Shown here piece by piece: positions 33,820 to 42,824 of a stretch of DNA of 64,000 bases. Source of the DNA: Salibacterium salarium (lineage in GTDB: Bacteria > Bacillota > Bacilli > Bacillales > Marinococcaceae); contig NZ_JAUSUM010000001.1 in assembly GCF_030813635.1 (NCBI RefSeq), positions 310,001 through 374,000 of the forward strand, written 5' to 3'. The notes under the pieces are model-generated. The model was given only the letters and a program-made list of their open reading frames with translations. It did not search any database and was not told the origin of the DNA. The translations under genes were made by a program, and so were the position numbers. Each line of letters starts with the position of its first letter. Positions within the stretch are counted from its first letter, which is position 1.

Positions 33820-34787
33820 GTTACCCGCTCCACATTTTCTTCAGGAAGCTCCACTTTTTTCACGATTTCTTCTTGAAGAAGATTTTCTGCGTTCCACTGA
33901 TTAAAGCTCGCTTCCGATGTTAGGATAAGTCGGTGGCACCACACATACGGAAGGATGTCTTTTACGTCGTCCGGTTGAACATAGTCACGTCCATTGAGAA
34001 ACGCCCATGCTTGTGCGGCCTGATACATAGCTTTTGTTGCTCTTGGACTAATCCCCATTTCTATGAGAGGATGACTCCTTGTTTGGTGAGCAAGTTGAAC
34101 AATGTAGGTGCGAATATTGGGATGAACATATACATTTTTGGATTTCTCTTGAAAAGCTGCAATCGTTGAAGCATCAAGAACTGCGGAGAGGTCATCAAAC
34201 GGAAGGTCGTGCCCGAGATTTTCAAGCATGTTCTCCTCTTCTGATGGAGACAAGTACCCCATGCGAAGTTTAATTAAAAAACGATCGAGCTGTGCTTCGG
34301 GGAGCGGAAACGTTCCCTCTGTTTCTACCGGATTTTGGGTGGCAAGTACCATAAAGGGTTCAGCAAGTTCATACGTTCTGCCTTCTACAGAAATCTGCCG
34401 TTCCTCCATGCTTTCTAATAGGCTCGACTGGGTTCTTGGTAAGGCACGGTTTATTTCGTCCACTAATAGAATTTGTGTGAATACCGGCCCTTTTCGAAAA
34501 GAAAACTCTGACGTTTTTGGATTATACACAGAGACTCCGGTGACATCTGAGGGGAGCAGATCGGGGGTGCACTGTACCCGTTTGTACTCACAATCTAGTA
34601 TAGTGGAAAAGGCTTTGACTAGCGAGGTTTTCCCCATGCCTGGCATATCTTCTAATAATACGTGACCTTTGGAAAGAAGCGCCATCAAAAAAAGCTTGCA
34701 CTCTTTCTTTCGTCCGATTACGACTTTCGACAATTCCTCATACACATCATTTAATTTATCTGCTGTCGCTCGTTGGTTTTGCTCCAT
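33816..34787 (-). CDS. MoxR-type AAA+ ATPase
   Basis: The 323-residue protein has Walker A in EDMPGMGKTSL (about residues 42-52), Walker B in ILLVDEINRA (about 107-116), sensor 1 in VLATQNP and an arginine finger region. Sequence and neighbours place it in the MoxR family that acts with DUF58 partners. It is the first gene of the minus-strand operon 34787-31250; AGGAGGA lies about ten bases before the ATG. Confidence 0.9.
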   Translation of the reverse strand: MEQNQRATADKLNDVYEELSKVVIGRKKECKLFLMALLSKGHVLLEDMPGMGKTSLVKAFSTILDCEYKRVQCTPDLLPSDVTGVSVYNPKTSEFSFRKGPVFTQILLVDEINRALPRTQSSLLESMEERQISVEGRTYELAEPFMVLATQNPVETEGTFPLPEAQLDRFLIKLRMGYLSPSEEENMLENLGHDLPFDDLSAVLDASTIAAFQEKSKNVYVHPNIRTYIVQLAHQTRSHPLIEMGISPRATKAMYQAAQAWAFLNGRDYVQPDDVKDILPYVWCHRLILTSEASFNQWNAENLLQEEIVKKVELPEENVERVT

Positions 34788-34949
34788 TCGTATCCACTCC
34801 TCCTATGTGTGCTTCATTTAGTCCCAACTTTCTGAACAATGTATCACATAAGCAGTGCATCTGTCATTCTGCGTCTTGCATTGTCCTATTGTTTTATCAA
34901 GTAGTTGAATAAAAAAATAAGAGTGGTATCATTTAAAACAACAACTATT

Positions 34950-34968
34950 GAAATTGATTATCAATATC
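34950..34968. promoter_or_regulatory. Fur box before btr
   Basis: GAAATTGATTATCAATATC matches the 19-bp Fur consensus at 16 positions. It lies 44 bases before the regulator start at 35013. Confidence 0.65.
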
Positions 34969-35012
34969 AATAAAGTGATAACTTTTTCATGATGTCAGGG
35001 AGTGAAGCAAGG

Positions 35013-36668
35013 ATGATAGATAATAACAAACCGGTGGAACAGGGGGATGACAGTTCACTGTTGGAAAATTTGGTGTTTAGACTTCGGGGCGTGGAATGTA
35101 TTACTAGTAAATCAGATTGGAAAATGGAACAGCAGTACACCGATTCATATATTCTATTAGTGATGGTGAGCGGGGAAGGGAATCTAACAATGGCTAGTAA
35201 GGATTACAGACTTCGCCCGCACACCGTGTATGTCTGTCATCCAGGAGAGACATTAGGAGCTGAATCGTATTCTAAACATGCGTTGGAAATGTATCTTTTT
35301 CGTTTTGCTTTGTTTTGTGATACAGATGATTTACATAGAGAAGGGGCGTGCGTGAAAAAGCAGCATCTATCTATGAGAGAAAGGGAAATACCGCTGTATT
35401 TTATTGAACAACTAAAGATATTGTGCGAATCGGTATATCGTCTCTGGCAAAGCAATGATAAGTTAGAACGATTTCGTTGTCAGCTTCAATTTCAAGAGTG
35501 CATATTTCAAATATTAAAAAATCGTTATCCGTTTGCTGAAAATGAACAGTCTCAACCATCGCTTGAGACTGTAAAAGATTATATTGATTGTCATTATGAT
35601 GAGAGTTTAACTATTGAACAACTGGCCCGAATGGTTGATATCAGTCCTAAATATTTTGTGGATTTATTTAAAAAAACGTATGGAATCAGTACTATGGATT
35701 ACTTAACCGAAGTACGAATCAATCAGGCGAAAAACATGATGATTCGTTCTAATAAAAAATTACGAGATATCGCCTATCAAGTTGGATTCAATGATGAATT
35801 TTATTTTAGCCGGAAATTCAAAAAAGAAGTGAGTATGACGCCTACGGTCTATATTAAAAGCCGCCGCCGCAAGATAGCTTCTTACACAACTGCCAACATT
35901 GGCCAACTGCTCGCAATCAAAGTAATGCCTTATGCTGCTCCGCTTCATCCCAAATGGGCTCCGTATTATTACCGGACGTATCGTTCGGACATTCCTGTAC
36001 ATCTTAGTGCCTATCGAAGAAATCAGTATTGGCAATCCAATATTGAAACTCTTTTTGAGACTCGTCCAGAAACTATCATCAGTATGGATAATTTGGACGT
36101 AGTAGAGAAGGAAAAACTGGAAAAAGTAGCTCCCGTTTTTTATGTACCCTCGGAGAAACATTGGAAGGAGCAACTACAGTTAACGGCAGATTTTTTAGGA
36201 GAACAAAAAGAGGCAAAATATTGGTTACAAAGGTATGAAAGGCACGTGAAGGCTGCTGAAAATCGAATCAAACAAGATTGGCAATCTGATAGATTTCTTG
36301 TTATAAGAATTTTAAAGAAATCTATTTATGCTATGAGTAATCGTAGTATGGCTGAAATAATGTTCCAAGATTTGAAGTTGACTCCGGCCTACAAGAACAA
36401 GTATCTCGTTTACAATGAGAAAATCACACTGGAGCAGTTAGCAAGAATAGATGCTGATCATCTTCTTATCATGGTTTGCCAGGAAGAAGAAACTTTAGCT
36501 TATTGGGAAATCTTACAACATTCTATAGAGTGGAATGAATTGAAGGCAGTTCAAAAGAATAAAGCACATCTTATTCCTTCAGATCCGTGGCTGGAATACT
36601 CCCCTTATGCACACTGGCGTATAGTAGATGAGTTAATAAACCTTCAATCTGGAAATAGTACAAAATAA
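35013..36668 (+). CDS. btr: Btr-like AraC activator with substrate-binding domain
   Basis: The 551-residue protein has an N-terminal sensor region (about 1-170), a central AraC helix-turn-helix pair (about 183-285, with LRDIAYQVGFNDEFYFSRK and PTVYIKS) and a C-terminal domain (about 300-545) resembling iron-siderophore binding proteins (LLAIKVMPYAAPLHP, IISMDNLDVVEKEKLEKVAPVF). This is the build of Bacillus Btr, which binds bacillibactin and activates feuABC. I choose the ATG at 35013, eight bases after GGGAGTG; ATGs at 34989 and 34992 lack a site. The Fur box upstream and the feu-type genes directly after it support the assignment. Confidence 0.88.
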   Translation: MIDNNKPVEQGDDSSLLENLVFRLRGVECITSKSDWKMEQQYTDSYILLVMVSGEGNLTMASKDYRLRPHTVYVCHPGETLGAESYSKHALEMYLFRFALFCDTDDLHREGACVKKQHLSMREREIPLYFIEQLKILCESVYRLWQSNDKLERFRCQLQFQECIFQILKNRYPFAENEQSQPSLETVKDYIDCHYDESLTIEQLARMVDISPKYFVDLFKKTYGISTMDYLTEVRINQAKNMMIRSNKKLRDIAYQVGFNDEFYFSRKFKKEVSMTPTVYIKSRRRKIASYTTANIGQLLAIKVMPYAAPLHPKWAPYYYRTYRSDIPVHLSAYRRNQYWQSNIETLFETRPETIISMDNLDVVEKEKLEKVAPVFYVPSEKHWKEQLQLTADFLGEQKEAKYWLQRYERHVKAAENRIKQDWQSDRFLVIRILKKSIYAMSNRSMAEIMFQDLKLTPAYKNKYLVYNEKITLEQLARIDADHLLIMVCQEEETLAYWEILQHSIEWNELKAVQKNKAHLIPSDPWLEYSPYAHWRIVDELINLQSGNSTK

Positions 36669-36715
36669 ATTCTGGAAATTATCCATGTACGTTTTTCTTG
36701 AGCAGACTTATAATT

Positions 36716-36734
36716 GAAAACGATTATCATTATC
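36716..36734. promoter_or_regulatory. Fur box before feuA
   Basis: GAAAACGATTATCATTATC matches the Fur consensus at 17 of 19 positions, 28 bases before the feuA start. Confidence 0.8.
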
Positions 36735-36762
36735 ATATATAAGAAAGGAAAGGGGAGTTTTT

Positions 36763-37764
36763 ATGCAAAAAAATAAATATGCAGGAATATTTTTATTCAT
36801 TATATTGATTTTTTCTTTGGCAGCTTGCGGTTCTAATCAAGAGGAAGTCGATGGAGAAAGCAGCAATGAGAACGAGGAGAGTACAGAGACGACGGAGGCA
36901 ACCGGACAAACGGAAGAGCAAAAGGAGTCTGTTCAGTACCTCGGGGAAGAATATACCGTTCCAGCAGAGGTTGAGGATATTGCAATCACAGGCAGTATGG
37001 AATCGATGGAAGACGCACTTGTACTTGGTGTAGAACCGGCTGCGGGAATTACGACAGGTGGAACATTTCCGGAAATGTTCTCTGACATTACGGGTTCCAC
37101 AGTTTCTAGCGGAGAGAAGCAACAGCCGGATATGGAGGGACTCTTAGAGCTAGAACCGGATGTTATATTAAGCTCAACTAAATTTCCAGAAGAGGTTCAA
37201 GACAATTTAAATAAAATAACAACGACTATTCCTATATCTCACATATCTGCGGATTGGAAGGAGAATTTGCAGTTGTTGGCTTCATTGACGGGAAAACAAG
37301 ATGAAGCGGACAAGATACTAGAGGATTATGAAGAAGGTGTTGCCAAGGTCAAGGACGAAATCAGTGATTCACTAGAAAATCAAACGGTTGTTACAGCGCG
37401 GATCAGAGGTGGAGATATTATGGTTTATCCCGAAGATATCTTTTTTAATTCTTCCCTTTATAGTGATTTAGGATTAAAGGTGCCGGAACAAATTAAAAAT
37501 GCGGAGACCCAGGAAGTGATATCTTTGGAAAAGTTCAGTGAAATGAATCCGGATTATATCTTTGTTCAGTTTGCTGAGACGGAGAATGCAGATCAGCCTG
37601 AAGCATTAGATGATTTAGAAGACAATCCAATCTGGAACAGTATGAATGCGGTGCAACATGACAGAGTATTTGTTAATGTAGTTGACCCTGTGGCACAGGG
37701 GGGGACAGCTTGGAGTAAAATGAAATTTTTGGAGGCTGCCGAGGAGAAGCTGTCTAATCAGTAG
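36763..37764 (+). CDS. feuA: Iron-siderophore ABC transporter binding lipoprotein
   Basis: The 333-residue lipoprotein has a signal peptide with lipobox (IILIFSLAAC), an acidic linker and an iron-siderophore periplasmic-binding fold in two lobes joined by a helix (about residues 65-330, with EVEDIAITGSMESMEDALVLG and VLEDYEEG-like helix). It captures ferric catecholate at the membrane surface. It follows the Btr-like regulator and precedes two permeases, the same gene set as the Bacillus feu locus. FeuA is the best match by context; ligand choice (bacillibactin or enterobactin) is inferred from the neighbouring dhb genes. Confidence 0.85.
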   Translation: MQKNKYAGIFLFIILIFSLAACGSNQEEVDGESSNENEESTETTEATGQTEEQKESVQYLGEEYTVPAEVEDIAITGSMESMEDALVLGVEPAAGITTGGTFPEMFSDITGSTVSSGEKQQPDMEGLLELEPDVILSSTKFPEEVQDNLNKITTTIPISHISADWKENLQLLASLTGKQDEADKILEDYEEGVAKVKDEISDSLENQTVVTARIRGGDIMVYPEDIFFNSSLYSDLGLKVPEQIKNAETQEVISLEKFSEMNPDYIFVQFAETENADQPEALDDLEDNPIWNSMNAVQHDRVFVNVVDPVAQGGTAWSKMKFLEAAEEKLSNQ

Positions 37765-37773
37765 GCTATAATC

Positions 37774-38781
37774 ATGAGAAAAATAGTCAACGTACCATTA
37801 CTTATATTATGGTTTTCTCCGATTTTCATTGTTCTCACGCTTTTGTTGTCTGTGTTATATGGTGCAAAGGAAATCGAATGGAATACGATTGTACACGCTT
37901 TTTTTTCATTTGATCCTAATAATGTGGACCATCAAATTGTAAGGTATTCACGATTACCAAGAGCTATCGGGGCATTGTTGATAGGAGCTTTTTTGGCAAT
38001 ATCAGGGGCAATTATGCAAGGGGTGACACGAAACTATTTAGCATCTCCGTCTATTATGGGAGTATCTGATGGGTCAGCTTTTGCGATTACATGCTGCATG
38101 ATTTTTGTTCCGCATGCGTCCTCTATGGATATGATTCTGTATTCTCTTATTGGTTCAGCGGTTGCTGTTGGAATTGTATTCGGTTTTGCTTCGCTTGTAC
38201 CCAATGGAATGGCACCGGTTCAAATGGCGATTATTGGGACAGTTATTGGAACCTTTTTAAGCAGTATTTCAGCAGCTATGGCCTCTTATTTTCAAATTTC
38301 CCAGGACATAAGCTTTTGGTATAATGCTCGTTTACACCAATTGGACCCTCAATTAATTAAATGGACGATTCCATTTGCTGTACTGGGTATAGTCCTGGCT
38401 CTTGTAATATCAAGAAAGATAACAATTCTATCCCTAGGGAAGGAAGTAGCTGTGGGTTTAGGAATCAAAACAAACCTAGTAAAAGGAACGGCAGCTGTAA
38501 CTGTTGTCATTCTAACAGGAATTTCAGTATCTTTAGTCGGAACAATTGGCTTTGTTGGTTTAATTGTCCCTCATATGACTAGATTCTTGGTAGGTATGGA
38601 CTATCGTTGGATTATTCCTTGTGCAGGGATGATTGGAGCGGTATTTCTTGGTTTGGCTGATGTGATGAGCAGATTTTTGAATCACCCATTTGAAACACCG
38701 ATTGGGGTTGTAACCGCACTAATCGGAGTGCCTTTCTTCCTCTACTTAATTCGTAATAAAGGGGGAGGAAGCCATGCCTAA
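37774..38781 (+). CDS. feuB: Ferric siderophore ABC permease FeuB-like
   Basis: The 335-residue FecCD-family permease has about nine membrane segments with the family stretches SRLPRAIGALLIGAFLAISGAIMQ and TIGFVGLIVPHMTRFLVG (the coupling helix that contacts the ATPase). It starts nine bases after feuA with a weak ribosome binding site, so translation is probably coupled. It forms the channel with the following permease. Confidence 0.88.
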   Translation: MRKIVNVPLLILWFSPIFIVLTLLLSVLYGAKEIEWNTIVHAFFSFDPNNVDHQIVRYSRLPRAIGALLIGAFLAISGAIMQGVTRNYLASPSIMGVSDGSAFAITCCMIFVPHASSMDMILYSLIGSAVAVGIVFGFASLVPNGMAPVQMAIIGTVIGTFLSSISAAMASYFQISQDISFWYNARLHQLDPQLIKWTIPFAVLGIVLALVISRKITILSLGKEVAVGLGIKTNLVKGTAAVTVVILTGISVSLVGTIGFVGLIVPHMTRFLVGMDYRWIIPCAGMIGAVFLGLADVMSRFLNHPFETPIGVVTALIGVPFFLYLIRNKGGGSHA

Positions 38782-39796
38782 CGCTTTATCAAAACGGTTT
38801 TGGATGGTACTGCTAACAAGTCTTATAGGAGTCTTGGCAGTTATCTATATCAGTCTGACGAACGGTACGTTTGATATAACGATAGTAGAAGTACTGCAAA
38901 CCCTTTTTAGAACGAACCCTGTAAGGGAATACGACGTGCTTATATTTGAGTTTAGACTCCCTCGTATTGTAATTGCTGCTCTCGTCGGTTTAGGACTTGG
39001 TATTGTGGGAGCTGTATTACAAGGAATCACTAGAAACGGGTTAGCAGACCCGGGAATTCTAGGTATTAATGCAGGCGCAGGAGCTGCTGTTGTTATATTC
39101 ATGCTTATTTTTCAGGGACAAGTGAGCGGAAACGGGTGGATGTCTGTTATGACAATGCCCTTGTTCGGGATGGTAGGCGGTTTGATGGCAGCAATACTTA
39201 TTTATGCGTTTTCGTGGAATAATGGAACACTGGATGCCCAACGTTTAATTCTAGTTGGGATTGCCATTGGATCAGGCTTTGGTGCTCTTTCATTGTATGT
39301 TTCTTTGAAAATGAATCCTCAAGACTATGAAATGGCAACTGTTTGGTTTTTAGGGAGCATTTGGAACGCAAATTGGCAATTTATTGTCTCTATATTGCCA
39401 TGGCTGATTATTTTCATCCCAATTATTTTAACCAAGTCACATGTGCTGGATTTGTTTCAATTAGGAGAAACAAAGGCAAAAAGTCTCGGTGTATCTGTTG
39501 AAAAGGAAAAAAGTATTTTGCTCATAAGCAGCATTGGTATTGTATGCGCATGTGTCTCTGTATCAGGCAGTATCGGGTTTGTCGGACTGATATCCGCCCA
39601 TATTTCAAGGCGGTTGGTGGGAATGTATCATAAGCACATCCTCCCTGTCTGTGGAGTTGTCGGCATGTTCTTGGTCGTCTTGTCTGATTTTATAGCTAAA
39701 ACAGTTTTTTCCCCGGTCGAATTGCCTGTTGGTATTGTCATTTCAATTATAGGGGTACCTTATTTTTTATATTTATTATTCAAAGCGACATATTGA
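38774..39796 (+). CDS. feuC: Ferric siderophore ABC permease FeuC-like
   Basis: The 340-residue FecCD-family permease overlaps feuB by eight bases. It carries FEFRLPRIVIAALVGLGLGIVGAVLQ and SIGFVGLISAHISRRLVG, the same landmarks as its partner. No ATPase gene follows; in Bacillus subtilis the Feu system borrows YusV (FpbC) encoded elsewhere, and the same is likely here. GGGGGAGG precedes the ATG. Confidence 0.88.
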   Translation: MPNALSKRFWMVLLTSLIGVLAVIYISLTNGTFDITIVEVLQTLFRTNPVREYDVLIFEFRLPRIVIAALVGLGLGIVGAVLQGITRNGLADPGILGINAGAGAAVVIFMLIFQGQVSGNGWMSVMTMPLFGMVGGLMAAILIYAFSWNNGTLDAQRLILVGIAIGSGFGALSLYVSLKMNPQDYEMATVWFLGSIWNANWQFIVSILPWLIIFIPIILTKSHVLDLFQLGETKAKSLGVSVEKEKSILLISSIGIVCACVSVSGSIGFVGLISAHISRRLVGMYHKHILPVCGVVGMFLVVLSDFIAKTVFSPVELPVGIVISIIGVPYFLYLLFKATY

Positions 39797-39825
39797 CAAG
39801 ATTGTTATAAAAAGGTGGAAAGAAA

Positions 39826-40683
39826 ATGGGAAAAGAAAAATCCAAAGTAGAAGAACCGTCATATCAACCATTTTCCTTACCCGGAGCACAACAACGAATC
39901 ATGCATTCCAGTGGCCAACATCGTAAATATCGAATATTTATGTGGAAACCAAATGAGGAACCCCCTTCATCGGGATATCCAATTATTTATGTACTAGACG
40001 CCAATGCGGTATTCGGTACGATGGTGGAAACACTGCGAATGCAGTCTCGTCGTCCAGAAAAGACAGGGGTTATCCCTGCGATTATTGTCGGGATAGGATA
40101 TGATACGGATTCTCCTTTTGATCAAGCGCGATTTTTTGATTATACGCTGTCCGTACCTGAGATAGAAACGCATCAACAGCACCATGGCAAGGATGTACGA
40201 GGGAATCAAGGAGGGGCAGAAGATTTTGCTGCTTTTATTGAAAATGATCTGAAGCCTGAATTGGAACGTAAATACGACATAGATGCTGACAGACAAACGA
40301 TTTTTGGCCATTCTCTCGGTGGACTGTTTGTACTTCATATGCTTTTTACAAGACCTTCTGCTTTTCAAACGTATGTGGCAGGGAGTCCGTCGATTCACTG
40401 GAACGAGCAACGTATTCTTGCAGAGGAAAAACAATTTACTTCGCAATTGTCTCAAAAGAATCTGAATGTCGATGTCCTTCTGACAGTAGGTGAATGGGAA
40501 AAAAATCATAAAAGTCGTATGAATGATAACGCAAGAGAACTATCAGAGCGGTTGTCTTCCCTTGAAAAATCAGGGGTAAGTGTCCGTTTTCAGGAGTTTG
40601 AGGAAGAAGGCCATATTTCAGTTCTGACAGTGTTAATTAACAGGGCAATGAGATTCGCGTTATATCCAAAATATCCAAATTAA
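39826..40683 (+). CDS. besA: BesA-like siderophore trilactone esterase
   Basis: The 285-residue alpha/beta hydrolase of the esterase D/BesA group has an oxyanion and strand region (YPIIYVLDANAVFG), the nucleophile Ser in FGHSLGG and a likely catalytic His in EEEGHISV near the C-terminus. There is no signal peptide, so it acts in the cytoplasm, where it would open the trilactone of ferric bacillibactin and release iron. It is the last gene of the feu-type unit; the next Fur box follows at once. Confidence 0.85.
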   Translation: MGKEKSKVEEPSYQPFSLPGAQQRIMHSSGQHRKYRIFMWKPNEEPPSSGYPIIYVLDANAVFGTMVETLRMQSRRPEKTGVIPAIIVGIGYDTDSPFDQARFFDYTLSVPEIETHQQHHGKDVRGNQGGAEDFAAFIENDLKPELERKYDIDADRQTIFGHSLGGLFVLHMLFTRPSAFQTYVAGSPSIHWNEQRILAEEKQFTSQLSQKNLNVDVLLTVGEWEKNHKSRMNDNARELSERLSSLEKSGVSVRFQEFEEEGHISVLTVLINRAMRFALYPKYPN

Positions 40684-40729
40684 ATAGTCGGGGGTAGATA
40701 AAAGGAGGGGATAAGTATAACTTATTAAT

Positions 40730-40748
40730 GATAATGATTATCATTATT
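40730..40748. promoter_or_regulatory. Fur box before dhbA
   Basis: GATAATGATTATCATTATT matches the Fur consensus at 18 of 19 positions and is the best box in the window. It lies 31 bases before dhbA. No terminator separates it from besA, so read-through from the feu unit is possible. Confidence 0.9.
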
Positions 40749-40778
40749 ATTTGTATTTAGTGGAGGGAGTATATCGAA

Positions 40779-41558
40779 ATGACAGAAATGAAGGGAAGAG
40801 TTGCTCTTGTAACGGGGGCGGCACAAGGTATAGGGAAAACTGTTGTAAAGAAGTTGGTGGAGAAGGGTGTCATTGTTGCTGCAGTGGATATAAATACCGA
40901 TGCGCTCCATGAGTTTATTTTTGATCTAGAAAAACACGGAGGTCGTGTTTCTGGTTTCTCTGTGGACGTTAGTGATAGTGAAGAAGTGCAAAGGATGGTA
41001 AATCAAATCGAACGTGACTTGGGTCCGCTTCATGTATTGGTAAATTGCGCAGGCGTATTGCGGACAGGATCGGTTAACACTTTGTGTGAAGAGGATTGGG
41101 AAGCTATCTTTGCGGTTAATAGCACAGGAGTTTTTAACGTGTCTCGGGCTGTTGCAAAGCAAATGGTACCACGTCAATCGGGATCAATTGTGACAGTGAG
41201 TTCAAATGCAGCATTTGTACCAAGGATGTATATGGCTGCTTATGCTGCATCAAAAGCTGCGGCAACGCAATTTACTAAATGTCTTGGACTTGAACTAGCT
41301 GATTTCAATATTCGATGCAATGTTGTGTCGCCAGGTTCTACAGAGACCCCTATGCAACATTCATTATGGTCAGATGAATATGGAGAGCAATCTACTATTA
41401 CAGGATCACAGGAGTCATTTCGGTTAGGAATTCCACTTAAGAGGATAGCAAACCCCTCAGATATTGCAGATGCTATTCTTTTTCTAATCTCAGATCAATC
41501 ACGCCATATGACTATGCAGGATCTATGTGTTGATGGAGGCGCGACTCTTGGAGTTTAA
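40779..41558 (+). CDS. dhbA: 2,3-dihydro-2,3-dihydroxybenzoate dehydrogenase
   Basis: The 259-residue short-chain dehydrogenase has TGAAQGIGK (residues about 12-20), NCAG near 90 and the catalytic YAASK near 150. Context decides the role: it opens a dhbACEBF set. It oxidises 2,3-dihydro-2,3-dihydroxybenzoate to 2,3-dihydroxybenzoate with NAD. The ATG follows TGGAGGGAG. Confidence 0.9.
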   Translation: MTEMKGRVALVTGAAQGIGKTVVKKLVEKGVIVAAVDINTDALHEFIFDLEKHGGRVSGFSVDVSDSEEVQRMVNQIERDLGPLHVLVNCAGVLRTGSVNTLCEEDWEAIFAVNSTGVFNVSRAVAKQMVPRQSGSIVTVSSNAAFVPRMYMAAYAASKAAATQFTKCLGLELADFNIRCNVVSPGSTETPMQHSLWSDEYGEQSTITGSQESFRLGIPLKRIANPSDIADAILFLISDQSRHMTMQDLCVDGGATLGV

Positions 41559-41579
41559 AAGATTTAAGGAGGTAACAAA

Positions 41580-42794
41580 ATGGAACGTTATGCCATAGCC
41601 GTCAAGCCTGACACGAAGCTACTCGATGAATATCTTTACGGTAAATCGTTTTTTCTGACTTCTCCTAAGCACACCCTTCTTGCCGAAGGCGTGTTTGCTA
41701 AGGTTCCGGTAAATGAAGATGTCGATCAGATGGAAGCATTGCCTCAGCGGGTGGAAACTGTTTTAACGAATGCGAAAAATTCTGGCTATAGTAGTCCGGT
41801 GGTAGTGGGTGCTGTTCCGTTTCATCCTGCTCGATCTCCCCACCTAATTGTGCCCGAGACGGTTCGTTGGTCAGGTCCCTTGTCATTTGCTTCTGAGCCG
41901 CTACAGCAAACCCCTGATTACTCATTTGATATTCGTGAAGTTCCGAAGTCCACCGAGTTTAAACGAGGAGTGGAGAGGGCACTTAATCAATTCAAATCGG
42001 ATAATAATTTGTGCAAAGTCGTTTTATCAAGATCGCTGGAACTCACTACGAAAGCTAAGGTCAATATTCATCATTTGCTTCGGCACTTAGCCGCAAATAA
42101 TACAGACGGATACACCTTCGCGGTAGACCTTCCCCCATTTGAATCGGTATACGAAAAACCTGATTCCCAGCGAACAACGCTAATCGGCGCTACTCCTGAA
42201 TTGCTAGTTTCAAAGTCAGGATTACAAGTAGTGGCGAATCCGTTAGCAGGATCTGCAGCTAGATGTGAAAATTCAATAGAGGATCAAAAGAGAGGAGAGG
42301 ACTTGCTGTCCTCTGCAAAGGACCGACATGAGCATGCTGTTGTTGTTTCTGCCGTTAAGGACGCTCTCGGGCCATTTTGTAAGAGCATAGATGTTCCGGA
42401 TAAACCGTCTTTGTTGAAAACATCGACGATGTGGCATCTTTCTACGGAGATAAAAGGGGAGATTGCCGACCCTACCATCTCATCAGTGGATCTAGCAACT
42501 GCATTACATCCCACTCCAGCAGTTTGCGGTTCTCCAACTGAGCTAGCGCGTAAAACTATTGCCGAAATTGAACCGTTTGATCGTCAATTTTACACAGGAA
42601 TGGTAGGTTGGTGCAATGATTACGGAGATGGTGAGTGGGTGGTCACCATTCGTTGTGCAAAAGTCAGTGATCGTTTATTACATCTTTATGCAGGTGCTGG
42701 CATTGTCGAAGATTCAAGAGCGGAAGATGAACTGGCAGAAACGTCAGCCAAATTTAAAACGATGCTTCATGCTTTAGGATTAGGAAATATTTAA
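41580..42794 (+). CDS. dhbC: Isochorismate synthase
   Basis: The 404-residue chorismate-binding enzyme converts chorismate to isochorismate. The conserved C-terminal catalytic stretch is visible (CKVVLSRSLEL, TTLIGATPELLVSK, HLSTEI, HPTPAVCGSPTELA, and GAGIVEDSRAEDEL). It starts 21 bases after dhbA, with AAGGAGG before the ATG. It commits chorismate to catecholate synthesis. Confidence 0.92.
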   Translation: MERYAIAVKPDTKLLDEYLYGKSFFLTSPKHTLLAEGVFAKVPVNEDVDQMEALPQRVETVLTNAKNSGYSSPVVVGAVPFHPARSPHLIVPETVRWSGPLSFASEPLQQTPDYSFDIREVPKSTEFKRGVERALNQFKSDNNLCKVVLSRSLELTTKAKVNIHHLLRHLAANNTDGYTFAVDLPPFESVYEKPDSQRTTLIGATPELLVSKSGLQVVANPLAGSAARCENSIEDQKRGEDLLSSAKDRHEHAVVVSAVKDALGPFCKSIDVPDKPSLLKTSTMWHLSTEIKGEIADPTISSVDLATALHPTPAVCGSPTELARKTIAEIEPFDRQFYTGMVGWCNDYGDGEWVVTIRCAKVSDRLLHLYAGAGIVEDSRAEDELAETSAKFKTMLHALGLGNI

Positions 42795-42824
42795 TAAAGC
42801 AAAAAATGATGAGGAGTATTAAAA

